NCBI GenBank assembly: GCA_009829735.1
Contig: CM020620.1
Span: 19,380,020 to 19,444,019, forward strand
Origin: Pyropia yezoensis
Taxonomy: Eukaryota > Rhodophyta > Bangiophyceae > Bangiales > Bangiaceae
Direction of reading: 5' to 3'
DNA: 64,000 bases
Shown: positions 53,871 to 64,000 of the stretch, in pieces
How the letters are laid out: each line of letters starts with the position of its first letter
Numbering within the stretch: the stretch's first letter is position 1
Program-made: the position numbers and the translations under genes
The notes under the pieces: model-generated
Told to the model about the DNA's origin: nothing
The model's input: only the letters and a program-made list of their open reading frames with translations
The model's database searches: none

Positions 53871-56420
53871 CTACATGGAACCAGCAATGCGGCCGAGAAA
53901 CGAAGACGCAATTCGATCGGCCTCTTCGAACTGAGAGCCAGCCCACTTCTCGCCCTCCTTGACCGCCTGCTCCTCAGTCGAGTCGCACAGGGGTACGGCG
54001 ACTTTGTTCTCCTTGAGTCGTCCGTCCCCCGGCTTGGTAGCTCGCCTCGCCCCCGGTGCCGCAGATGACCGCCGCGTATGCGGCGATCTATGGGAGTCAC
54101 TCGCGTCCCGAGCGAGCGCCATCGCCCGAAGATACATTGACGCGGACTCCAGCTCGGTCGCGGCCGGGTACTCGTCCGCATGCTGGTTCATGTGCCCGTG
54201 CCAGGCCTCAATGCCCTGCTCGCCGTACAGGCCAATACTGCCAAAACGGTCGAGAAAGTCTGGTGCGTGGCACCACAGCGCATGCAGCTTCGGAGACACG
54301 CGCACCCAGGGGAACGAGCGACACAGGAGGGTTACAAACTCCCTCGTGTCCGCACGAAACCGCACGGACTCCTCCCGGCTGATGACGGCCGCGCGGCTCA
54401 AAGTCGACCGCACGCCCCGCCACAGCTCCCACGCTTTTGCATACGCGTCTGAGTCCTTTTTGGGGACGAGGGGCGCAAGCGTCGCACAGACCACTTCGCT
54501 CTTCTCGGCGATGGCGTGGCAGTCACGCCCGATGAAGACGCCGCCGTGGTAGGGCGTCGGCTCGACACGAACAGCCAATCGTAGTTCGACCGCCAATTCG
54601 TCCGCATAAACTCGCCCGATCGCCGGCGACTTACAGAGGATGACGATTTCAATCGCCAATCGCAGAAGTCGAATCGTAACTCCCAAGAGGATGTGCAATG
54701 GAATTGGAACCACTTGACGCGGATCGATACCAATCAGCGGCCGCTGCGCAATCGACCGGTGCACGGCAAGGACGAGCGCCCCGTCGCTGCCGCTCGAGTG
54801 CGTGGCGTGCATTGCGCGCAAGTGTGCGGCCGTACGCAGCAACCGCACCCCTTGAAGATCCTGCAGCGTGCCGAACTGGGCGTCCAGAGCCGCCTGGGCG
54901 GCACTCGGCGCCCTCGTGCTGTAACACCACAAGCACGGCATACTGGCATTCGGCCCCTTGTGGCCGTGGATGGCGCATAACGCCTCGTAGTCGCCGGAGG
55001 CGAAAAGACGGACTGCCCGCCGCGTGCCCGCCACGACAATACCTTGACGCACCAGCTGCCGCAGCTGCAGAAGGTGCTCCGCCAGCATGGCCGTGAGCTG
55101 CGCATGCTTGTCCTTCGCCGCAGGGCACACGGCCACCAAAATCGTATTGGAAATCCAATTTGGACGACTCTGGTTGATAGTTCCAGCAACAATCTTAACC
55201 GAGCTCGGCGACCCGCCCTTGTCCACACCAATGGAGACGTGGATGTCCTTGACGTGGACGGGCGGGCTGGCAGCCCACAGCTCCTTGTCCGCTGCGGCCG
55301 GCGGGGTGTACGCGTCCGTCTGGGCGTACTCCTTTCCGTCTGGGCCGCGGAGGAGCCGGTCGATGAAGAGGCCCGAGGCCGCCAAGGCATCCACCGCCTC
55401 TTGGATGGCCAGTCTCACAGAGGATAGGTGCGCTCCCGTGCTGGTCACGGCGACCATCTTCGCCTCCGCGGCCGCCAGGCGCATGCGGGCTGCGCGCAAG
55501 TCTGGGATGCTCGCCATCGGGCTCCGCGAGCCGCCAAAGCCCAGCGGCAGCTTGTTGAACTGCGTCGCCTTGACGCCCGCGGAGGCAATCAAACCAACCT
55601 GTGCCTCGACTGGCACAGCGGCAGGGCACGCACCGGTTCGTGCACCCCCCCTGGCGCTGGCGGGAGCGCTCGCCGTCTGCTCTGACCCAGCGGCATACGG
55701 GCGCTGAGTCACGCCCACTCCGAGAAGGCCTTCAACGTCCGCACGACGTCTCTTGGACTGCCGTGGCTGCACATCTTCCTTGCGCGGAACGGCGACTTTG
55801 ACGTACTTGCACGGCTCGCCGTTGGAGTGCTTGGTGACAATCTCGGATGGAGTTAGATCCAGCAGGATAGCCGCTGCAATTTCCATAAAGTAGATCTTGC
55901 CCGGATCCTCCGCGTACTTGCCACAAATAAGTGCATCGCGGAAGTCCTTAATACTTGGCGGTAGTAGTTGGGAGATGTTGGGTGCGGTCGTGCCGTTCGC
56001 CTCGGGCGCACATTGGTCGGTAGCGGCGTCTCGCAGCTGGCGGAGCGCGTTTTGAAGCTCTCGCCCGACGCCTGCGGCTTGCTGCTCAGCGTCACGCACT
56101 CTGGCGCGCAGCGCGGCCACCGCGCTCGCGTCCAGCGCGAGGCCCTGGGGGATGGGAAGCCCTGGGGGATGGGAAGCTCTCCAACAGCTCCCGAAGACCC
56201 TCCCGGAGCCGCAGGGCTGGCGCCGTACGCGCGCCTGTGCCGAGTGTAGCACGGCTCGCACACGCCGGCGGGGACGCCGGACTCCGTCACTCCGGCCGCT
56301 TGTTTGCTTTTCGACTCGGGCAGCCGCGCGACCGCCAGCACCGCCGGAGATGTTCCTGAACCGGCCGTCGAGCGCCAGGCCGCCAAGGCGGCACCCGGCT
56401 TTAAAAACCGTTTGAGGAAG
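53871..56420 (-). pseudogene. DDE-type transposase of unassigned family, frameshifted by a 17-bp duplication
   Basis: The main frame (56261-53871) shows a helical N-terminal part with an Ala/Gln coiled coil, then an RNase-H-like core: VSIGVDKGGSPSSVKIV (first Asp), SGDYEALCAIHGHKG with CLWC just after (second Asp and a Cys pair), and SPKLHALWCHAPDF followed by YGEQGIEAWHGHMNQ (candidate catalytic Glu). The N-terminus continues in another frame (SGVPAGVCEPCYTRHRRAYG). The shift coincides with a perfect tandem duplication of CCCTGGGGGATGGGAAG (56143-56159 and 56160-56176). Removing one copy in thought would restore continuity, so the duplication is the likely disabling event. Superfamily is not certain; the motifs resemble proteins with GDYxxL...CxWC and KLHxLxxH...SEQ..E..H patterns. 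Terminal repeats were not found. Confidence 0.55.
56143..56176. repeat. 17-bp perfect tandem duplication
   Basis: Two exact adjoining copies of CCCTGGGGGATGGGAAG. The extra 17 bases shift the frame of the transposase on the minus strand. Confidence 0.9.
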
Positions 56421-57467
56421 CGACAGCAGCCAAAGGCCAAGCTCCTGTTGGGAAAAACATCGTTTATAGCATCATCACTAGGGGGGGGGGGAGGGGGGAC
56501 AAAAAAAAAGAAAGATACGCGACACCAGAGCGGAAAGGGTACGTCAGTCACTGTGCAGTCACTCAAACAATGGTAGTACAATTCACGCATTGGTCCAGGC
56601 TCCCACGTGAGAAGCTTCTGCCCATAACGCACATTGCACCGTGCGCAGCCTGCTCCTTGGTGAGGTCCGCACCTATCGCGCCGGCATCCGCCATTGGATA
56701 GAACGGGTAGCTCCGCGGAAGGGAAGGGAAGCAGTTCACACAGTTGCTTGCGCTGTACTGCTGGGATGGCTTCATGGAGGGGCACAAGGTCGGTATAAAA
56801 GGATGAGACAGGTGAGGGGTGGTGCACCACCGGTGGGAACGGCGAGGGCAGGCGGCGGAAGGCGCCACCGCGTGCACTGAAGATCAATTCGACGACAAAT
56901 CAAAAACCCTTGGTGTGGTCTGTCGGCAACCGCGCTCCAGAGTGTGCCCTGGGCGTGGCGACAATTGGCGACAGATTGGCCAAGATATATGGTCGCGAAT
57001 CAAGTCTCAGCCACTGTGCGGGCGCCACATAAGTTGAAAGCTGTGTAAAGCATCCGACCCGTAAAGCAGGCCTTAACTGGGCGTGCCTCCTGCACAAACG
57101 GGGGCAGGAAGACCCCTGTCGAATCCGTCAACGCAAGACTCAAGAAGACAGCCGCGGGGGGGCCCGTCCGGGGGCCCCTTACAGACACGTGCCAGGTCTA
57201 ACTCCGAATCAAATTATCCACCACTGCCACGATATGCCGATCGGCGCCCACGTGTGCTGGGCGACAGTTGTGCTGGCGGGAGCGGAAGCAGGCAAGTGGG
57301 ACAGCTGTCTGGGGTTTGCACTTGTGGTGTACCGGTATTGATGCGGATGAGCATCGTCGGTCCTGCTGGCCAGAGGCCGTGGTCTTTGCCTGTGGTGGCG
57401 AAGGCGGCTCGTGGGTGACTCCGCTGTCGTCCAGCACACCTTCCGCCGTCTGCGGCTATGTTGCGGC
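56421..57467. other. Intergenic between two divergent transposase genes
   Basis: About 1 kb, moderate GC, no supported gene. It may contain the outer ends of one or both transposons; I could not pair terminal inverted repeats. Confidence 0.4.
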
Positions 57468-60400
57468 ATGACATCGTCGGATAACGACAACGTCGAGCCG
57501 TGCCGGACGAGGCTAGGCTCGCCATCCGCGAGGCGTACACCGTACTTTGCCGAGCTCGGCGGGTCGGCCCTGGGGTTCTACACCCCTCAAGACATGCTAC
57601 AGGCGCTGTTGCACCACCGTGGCTCTATCAAAGGCGTCAATGCGGTGCGTCCAACTAGGGAGGGCGCTGTCTATGGTCGTCGTCGAGATGCTCTCCATCC
57701 ACCAGCGGCGGCTGCTCGACGGCGGGGGACGAATGACGACCAACGGGAAGATGGTTGCCTGCCCCCCGACGCCTCGCTCGTCAAGTCATTGCCGCCTAAA
57801 CTACCATTGGCGGCTGTGGAGGATATGTCGATATCCGCTCTGACTGGCCATCTACAAGACGGGATCATGGTTGGTCTGGGCCTCATGGACCTGGATGTCC
57901 GCACGAGCTCTTCTAAGAGCGCTCTTGTGCGGCCGCTGTTCGGTGGCAGAGCTATCTTTTGCTCTCACGGCCAAGACGTCTTCGTTGTGTGGGCGGCGAC
58001 CAAGGATGACGCCATCGGATGTTTCTGCTCCTGTGGTGGCGATATGCTGAACGAGAATGTAGGCGCTCGCGTGCGCACGGGCGAGTCCTCCACCTGCCGG
58101 CATGCAGTTTCATTGAGCGTCGCCCTCCACGCTGTTGCCAACCACACCATGTGCAGGTCCGTTCCTGATCTGCTTCGGAAGCATCCATCACTCGACGGGG
58201 GGCTCGTAGAAGGCACGGACGTTGACACCTGCTTGGTGTCTGACGACGACGTTGGCCGTGGGACACACGTCGTGTCGTACAACCACATCTTCTGCGTCGT
58301 CGAGACGCCTGCCACCATGGCCAAACAGCGGAGGCCTGTTTGTCGGCACGTTCCCTGCCGCACGCGGAATGTGCGCTGCTTGCACTCGTTGGCGATTATG
58401 CCGTCTGCAGCCGGTGACGGGGCTTTTGCCAATGATTCTGAGAGCGACGCTGGCCCTGACGATCCTTCGGGAGCGGAAGGCGACCGGGACGCAGCGGACG
58501 CAGCGTCCGGTGACAACAGGTACAACCGCGGCGACTCGGCTGGTGTTATCGAGGGTGCTTCACAGGAAGATGGGGCTCGTGCCACTCCTGCACGGCCACG
58601 CCGTGGTACTAGCACCAGGATGCGGGAGCCGCGCGCGTTTGCGGACCTGTACTGTAGGCGGCGGGCAAGGAACATGCTGCCGTGCGCCTCTGAGACGGAC
58701 AAGTGCGCGAGATACGATGCACTGGCGCGCGGCCAGGTTCAGCCGTCGATTGAGGACGTTAAGCTTCATGAGCAACTCTGTGTCCACTGTGGGGGTGCCA
58801 TCGGAGAGCTCCACGCAGGCAAGCTTGCCGTGCTCCACACGCTAAGTGGTCGCGTTGCAGTTGAGACGCACGCTGGGGTTTGCTCGAACTAGAATTGCGG
58901 CGAGTTGGTGCCCTTTGACGGATCGCACCTGGGTCTCTTTTGCTACTCGGCGCGGACGGTTTACACGCGAACGTTCTTGGACGTCATCCTCTTTACGATC
59001 ATCGCCACGAAGAACAGCATATCGGCGGCGTCTGCTACATCCGCTTTTCAACTTCACTGCACAGGGGCTATCTTTGATGGCGACTCGGCCAAGTCGCGGC
59101 AGGACCTAGGCCGCGCAACCGACGAGTTCTCTAGGACGCTGATCGTGCCGCGGAGATTGTACAAGTGCTCTACATGCTACGGCTCCAGCCAGACCCCTTA
59201 TGCGGCGGTGGTGGCCGACGGCCAAACCATCGGCATCTTCAGGGACGCGGCCCACCCGTTTGAGCGTGCCACGCAGAACGTCCCGACGATTCCCATTTCT
59301 ATCGACAACGCCTGCTCGGTGACGGCGGCGTCGGTGCGCAGGTGCATCAGGCAGCGCCTCAAGGCGGGCTACGGTGAGGAGGTGGTGGCCGACGGCCAAA
59401 CCATCGGCATCTTCAGGGACGCGGCCCACCCGTTTGAGCGTGCCACGCAGAACGTCCCGACGATTCCCATTTCTATCGACAACGCCTGCTCGGTGACGGC
59501 GGCGTCGGTGCGCAGGTGCATCAGGCAGCGCCTCAAGGCGGGCTACGGTGAGGAGGTGGTCTACTCCAAGGCGGACCAGCAGGCACTGTCAAAGTTTGTG
59601 GCTGGTAGCGGCACGATGCCGTCGGCTGGTGACCATTCGGATGCCAGCCACCGTGCCACGACGGCGGCGTGGGCGGCATCGTGCTTCTGGAACTCCTTTT
59701 TTGTGATGTCGTCGGCACCGCAAGACACCAAGAGGGGCCCTCCAGCGCCATCGGAGACACCCTCTGACCCGCCCTTATCTCCTCCACCGACGTCTGTACG
59801 ATCGTCGTCCTCGCCGCCATCCCCTGCCGCCCGTGATGCGCGACCAAGTGTTGCCGGTCCCGGCGCTCTTCAAGGTGGCGGACCGACCCCTGCCGCGACG
59901 CGACCAGTGAAGCACCCCGAAGAGTTCAAGTACTGCAACGTTATCCCGGCGGCACTTGGCGAGGCTGAAGCGCTGCCTGTTGTACGAAGGGAGCGATGGG
60001 CCACGGTGTACACTTTTTTTCGCACCTTGTTGGCCGAGCCGGTCATTGGTGTCTTTGCTGGGGGAAACGTGAACGACCTGACGGCGCTGTCCAAAGCTCT
60101 CATAGTCGGTCAGATGCACAAGGACTGGATGCGGCTGACGGATTGCGTGGCGTCTGTGCATGTCGTCTGGTCGATGCTGGACCTGCTCGCAGATGATATG
60201 GACAACGACACTGAGTTCTGCAGGGCTACTGGAGAGCTCCTCCTGTTTGCGGTGCTCACGGACATGCACATGGAGAAGCTGTGGAGAGCGGAGATGAATG
60301 CGGACGCACTTCCCTACGAGGCAGCGTGGCAAGACACTGACGCTGCGAAGATCCAGGAGTGGATCGCGCGGCAGCCACTGCCTCCGGGCCATCGTCCTTC

Positions 60401-61205
60401 AGGCTTGGTGGCTCGAGCTGCGTCGCGGGACCGTGCGGTTGCACAAGCCAACGAGGTGCGGTCGGGGATTGTGTTTCTTGACCTCGATCAAGTGCGGGCA
60501 CACCCCGCCGACGCCGTGGCAGCTGCGGCTGCAGCTGCCGCCAAGGAGAAGGCGCGACTGAACCCCAAGAATAAGTTGAAGCGGAAGCGCGGGGACATGG
60601 AGGACGCCGGCCTGGGTGACGATGACTGCCGCCATGCTTTTCTTACGCGCTCTGCTTTTACACCCGGGGTGGTGTCCTATCTTTGTTCATGTGGGATGTT
60701 GATCGGCTTTGAGGTGCTCGAGAGCGCTGAGAGCCCCGCAGGCATTGTTGCCGCATTGACTTCACGCTTCCCACGCCTCCCAAAGACTATCTACTTCGAC
60801 ACCGCATGTCAAGCAGCACGTAATGCCACTCGCCGCGTACCTTGGCTTGTGCGCGTCTCCGAGACAGCGTGGGCGTTGGACCGCTTCCACGCGTCTGCGC
60901 ACAAGTGTTCGCCCTTGTTTGACGCAAACAACTATCCTGAACGGTCAGGCATGCACAAGACATCAGCCGCTGAGAACCGGCACTCATTGAACAAGCCTCT
61001 CAAGAATCATCTCACGTACCTTGGCCAAGACAGGTTTGTCGCCCAGATGCGGCTCATTGGCGCCATCAACAATCTTCTCATCCTCTACCGCCGCACCATC
61101 GGGGGGTCCGACGTCCGACACCGGCCTTTGCCACTCCTTTTCCACTCATTAGTTGCCTTGGTGTGCGAGGGGGAGGGATGTAGTTGTAGCGACGCACAGA
61201 CATGA
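57468..61205 (+). pseudogene. KDZ-like transposase with SWIM finger and in-frame TAG
   Basis: From an ATG at 57468 one frame runs to 61205, broken only by TAG at 58890-58892. First part: SWIM-type zinc finger (CFCSCGGD ... TCRHAVSL, near residues 190-220), then a Ser/Asp-rich linker and CVHCGG. Second part: YKCSTCYG, TIPISIDNACS, an Ala/Pro/Ser linker, DDDCRHAFLT with YLCSCGM, then IYFDTACQAARNATRRVP, ALDRFHASAHKCSPLF and AENRHSLNKPLKNHLTYL. The D-x-A-C, D-R-F-H-x-x-x-H-x-C and late Glu pattern is that of the Kyakuja-Dileera-Zisupton group. A perfect 174-bp in-frame tandem duplication (59211-59384 and 59385-59558) doubles the DNACS segment. It is dead unless the TAG is read through or spliced out. 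Confidence 0.65.
59211..59558. repeat. 174-bp perfect tandem duplication inside the KDZ-like gene
   Basis: Two adjoining copies of 174 bp (58 codons) look identical base for base, so the event is recent. The reading frame is preserved. Confidence 0.9.
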
Positions 61206-61426
61206 CTTTTGTTCTTCTTCCTTCGCACTCAAAGACCCTTTCAATCCGCAGGACGCAGCCCACCACCTCTCATGCTTAACCATTCCCGCTACAGAGCTGT
61301 CCCCTCCCAGCAAGGCGCAACGGCACTCATGCCACCGAGCGCGACGGCGACGGCCTCGTCGGGCTCCCCCTCCTCCGCCGCCTTGAGCGCCGCCAGCAGC
61401 GCCGCCGCGACGCACGACGACGACTA

Positions 61427-61899
61427 CTACAGCAGCAGCAGCTCCGGGAAGTAGAAAACGAGCAGCACCAGCCGCGACTGCATGTGGGTGGGCGACCGCC
61501 CCACTCGCATGTCAGAGGAAGGCGCCAGCGAGTAAAGGGACCGCCCCGACCCGCCGCCGCCCGCCTCGCCCGGGCCCCTCCCCGCGCCCGCCGAGTTGCC
61601 GCCCAGGTGCAGCAGCAGCGACGGCACCGCGTAGTGGCGCATGCCTGCGTCGCGAGCCGCCTTGACGCGAGCGACGACGTAACGTCGCTGGGGACCTCAA
61701 CCGCCAGCCACAAGGACACGACGTAGTCGCCAACGGAGAGCGTGGTGGGTACCGCCTTCTGGCCCGCCACGTCGAGCGCCGGCGGGCGGCCCGACCGCAG
61801 CTGCCGCGCGTCGACGATGACGCGCCCGCGGCGGACCGCGTCGGACGTCAGCACCGCGTGCGCCCCGCTGGACGCCGTTGCCGCGGTCGCCGACGCCAC
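61427..61899 (-). pseudogene. XPF/ERCC4-type nuclease domain fragment
   Basis: Leftward reading from about 61825: RVIVDARQLRSGRPPALD, then VPTTLSVGDYVVSLWLAVE, then SSLASRRLATQA. After a frameshift near 61645 come MRHYAVPSLLLHL and, further on, MQSRLVLLVFYFPELLLL, where a stop (61427) takes the place of the usual W-S-x-S. This is the ERCC4 nuclease block of XPF/Rad1 in order. The catalytic V-E-R-K is VEVP here. There is no helicase-like N-terminus and no HhH2 end. Known: XPF with ERCC1 cuts 5' of DNA lesions in nucleotide-excision repair. This piece cannot do so and is a relic or a displaced segment of a gene elsewhere. Confidence 0.65.
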
Positions 61900-62227
61900 C
61901 CGGCGATGGGCGTCGCGGCGGCTGCCGCCGCTGCCTGCGGCGGGTCTTCCGCGTCCAGGACCGCCGTTACAGACGCGTCCGCCACCGCAGAGTCGACCCG
62001 CCCGTCCTGCTCAGCATTGGTGCGCGCTGGCGGCAGAGTGCTTGAAACGCGGCGGTCTCGGCCGACGTGGCCGCCGCATCGCCCTTGTCGTCAAAGCCCC
62101 GGTCGTACCGGGTGAGGTGGAAGTGACCACGGGAGGAAGAGAGGGGCACAGGGTGGGGAGGGGGGGGACGCGACCACGTCGTCGCTGCTGGCGCCTACCG
62201 CGAGGGTACCGCGTCGCAGAACCCGAC

Positions 62228-62325
62228 GCATAAGCGCCGCTACGCCGCAGCCCGATGCTTGGGCGCCGCTACAGCAGCCGCCCGACGCTCGGGCGCTGCT
62301 ACTGCCGCGCTGCGGCGCTCTGCAG
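62228..62325. repeat. Degenerate ~30-bp tandem repeat, 3 copies
   Basis: GCGCCGCTAC...GCCCGAYGCTYGG-like units begin near 62233, 62263 and 62294, with decreasing similarity. Confidence 0.5.
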
Positions 62326-63812
62326 CGCAGCCAGTAACACTGGCTGGCGCTGGCCTCGAGCACGATCGTCACCGTGCACCCGCCAGCCATCCGGTGGGCA
62401 AACAATACCAGCAATAGCGGCACCTACCCAGACCTACGGGGCTTCGTGTACATACTACAGGGCGTCTACCGGAAAGGCCGCCATGGCTTTGCCAGAGCGT
62501 GCGCCGCACAGCCATACATTGCATGCTGGAGGGCTACTTAACGGCTTCATGGCCATCGTCTTAAGGACGCGACAATGGGGAACAAGGACACCATGACAAC
62601 TGTAGAAGTATGCATGGATAGAGCCGGTAACTATTGCAAGTTCGGGTCAGCATGGTGCGAGCCATCCGCGAGGAGACGTACTGGTCTGCGGGTCCGCTGC
62701 TCCCTTAACTAGGGCACAGCTACGCGCATACGCCTGCTGCATCCGTATATCAATCCATGCTCTCCTGTGGGTCACAGCTAGGACGCGTTTCTTGAAGTTG
62801 GACGCTGTCTGAGAGGGTGCGAGAAGATCTCCCACCAAGCTGCTCCTCAGGCGGGACAATGCGCAAGAAAATCGTCGCTTGCCGTCCAGTCACCCATCCC
62901 TTTTTCAGGTTCGGTGGTCAAACCGTCTCTGGAGGACAGAGAGATGGGCGCTGCCCTGCAAAGAAGAGTGCAGTGTGATCAGAGTAGGTACGATCCGACA
63001 CCCATCCCCACATGGACAGACATTCGGTGAGCTCGCGCATTCCCATTCCTACATATGTGACGGAGACCAGGTGACCGTGGGTGACACGGTGTGCACCCCA
63101 CCTCCCTGAGCCAGCTGCAGTGGGCCCCTCCGCCACATGGCGTACTCTTAATCCATGCATCCCAGAATCGTCGCCCTCAGCATCTGCCCCCGTTGACTGA
63201 GCACCAGTTGTTCATCTGTCCGCCAACCGTATGCGGCAAGAGGAACTTACGCAGCGCCAAGCCCCTGCGCGCGAACCTGTTCGCTGCGCAACCGTACAAA
63301 ACCCTCGCTTCCTGGGTACATATGTGCCCTCTGTCAGTTCTGCTCATAGACGAGAGTAGGGGACTGAGTGAGAACTGAGTGTCAGCCGGGGCGTAGCAGG
63401 TGAAGCGCGTCCCATCGGTGTGATGGCGCCCGACATGGTCGTCTTCGGCTGGTGCTGCAGGAGACTATGTGCAGATGGTCAGGTCCGGAAGCGGACAAAC
63501 GCCCCATGCTGCGCGCAGCAGTGTGAGAGAGCACGCATGTCCATGTCCGATGTGGGGGATAGGTCTCCTCTGCTCCGGGCGCACGGGTACGCCGTGTGGC
63601 ACAGTGCAAGCAGGTCGCACTTGGGCGACACGGCCGTCCATTTTAAAGTTCAAATGACATTGTATCCCGGATCCATTCGTATTTTCAAACAGATCGGTGC
63701 AATTTTTGATGCGGACCCCCTCGGACGGCCGCGTGGCACCTTCGTGCAGCCGCCGCTTGGCAGCCCGTTACAGAAATACTGCGCGCGCGCGCGTGCCTGC
63801 GGACGGGTACGC

Positions 63813-63880
63813 TGAACGGCCTTGTCGGGGGGGTGAACGGCCATGTGTTAGGGATGAACGGCCGCGGCGGTGAACGGCCG
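63813..63880. repeat. Spaced TGAACGGCC repeat, 4 copies
   Basis: Exact TGAACGGCC at 63813, 63834, 63854 and 63871 (spacing 17-21 bases). Confidence 0.7.
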
Positions 63881-64000
63881 TGTGCTTGGCGCCTTTCTCT
63901 TGCGCCCTCCTTGAGACCCCGCCAACGAGGCGGCGACGGTCATGTCCTTCCCCCCGCCTGGCGGCTGGCAAAGCTCCCCCCAGCAGCCGCCCCCACCGTT

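Larger units (their letters stand above)
61931..64000. other. Right-end stretch without a recognised gene
   Basis: Contains a threefold ~30-bp degenerate repeat (62228-62325) and a CG-dinucleotide run near 63778-63793, followed by spaced TGAACGGCC copies. No frame has a domain that I can name. Confidence 0.45.

Noticed and set aside
6664..58892. Reassignment of TAG as a sense codon
   Set aside because: Well-supported genes end in TAG (UBX protein, Dus1, both CBM48 copies), so TAG is a normal stop here.
1..64000. CRISPR arrays, bacterial operons, rRNA genes
   Set aside because: No regularly spaced direct repeats with unique spacers, no Shine-Dalgarno-linked gene runs and no rRNA-like sequence. 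Gene families and the intron are eukaryotic.

Overview
The window is nuclear DNA from a eukaryote. It is very GC-rich, with G or C runs of 21-25 bases. Its host genes are long and mostly uninterrupted, and one clear spliceosomal intron occurs, in a gene present twice. Several DNA-transposon and retrotransposon classes are present. An intron-poor, GC-rich nuclear genome with a starch/glycogen-binding (CBM48-type) protein would fit a bangiophyte red alga of the Porphyra/Pyropia type. That is an inference; no rRNA or organelle marker is here to prove it.

Layout. 1-2015 (minus): a PH-domain plus protein-kinase-like gene that runs off the left edge and has lost its key catalytic residues. 2016-6200: no convincing gene, one foldback transposon. 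6200-8742 (minus): a broken Fanzor (eukaryotic TnpB-like nuclease) gene. 8769-19998: an 11.2 kb LTR retroelement whose LTRs, primer-binding site, polypurine tract and first gag-like ORF point rightward, while its Ty3/chromovirus pol points leftward. A second gag-like block (plus) and a third (minus) make it a mosaic. 24530-29690 and 43925-47270: two arms of an inverted segmental duplication. Each arm carries an intact two-exon CBM48-like gene. The right arm has the complete Dus1-type tRNA-dihydrouridine synthase gene, the left arm only a decayed piece of it, plus a 2 kb insertion with an ammonium-transporter fragment.

Other host genes are a UBX-domain protein (30321-31283), a 2OG-Fe(II) oxygenase (38128-39900), a GT8 glycosyltransferase resembling plant IPUT1/PGSIP6 (47971-50244) and an atypical cation diffusion facilitator (52048-53268, minus). 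The right end holds a DDE-type transposase of unassigned family (53871-56420, minus), a KDZ-like transposase with an in-frame stop (57468-61205) and an XPF/ERCC4 nuclease fragment (61427-61899, minus). Smaller mobile remnants include a copia RNase H piece and a 299-bp MITE with a clean target duplication.

The genes do not form an operon or a single pathway. They are scattered housekeeping genes in a transposon-rich landscape. The most unusual observations are the Fanzor relic, the dense CAASTTG-centred palindromes that fill the coding and leader sequence of the LTR element between 9.4 and 15.7 kb, and the opposite polarity of that element's modules.
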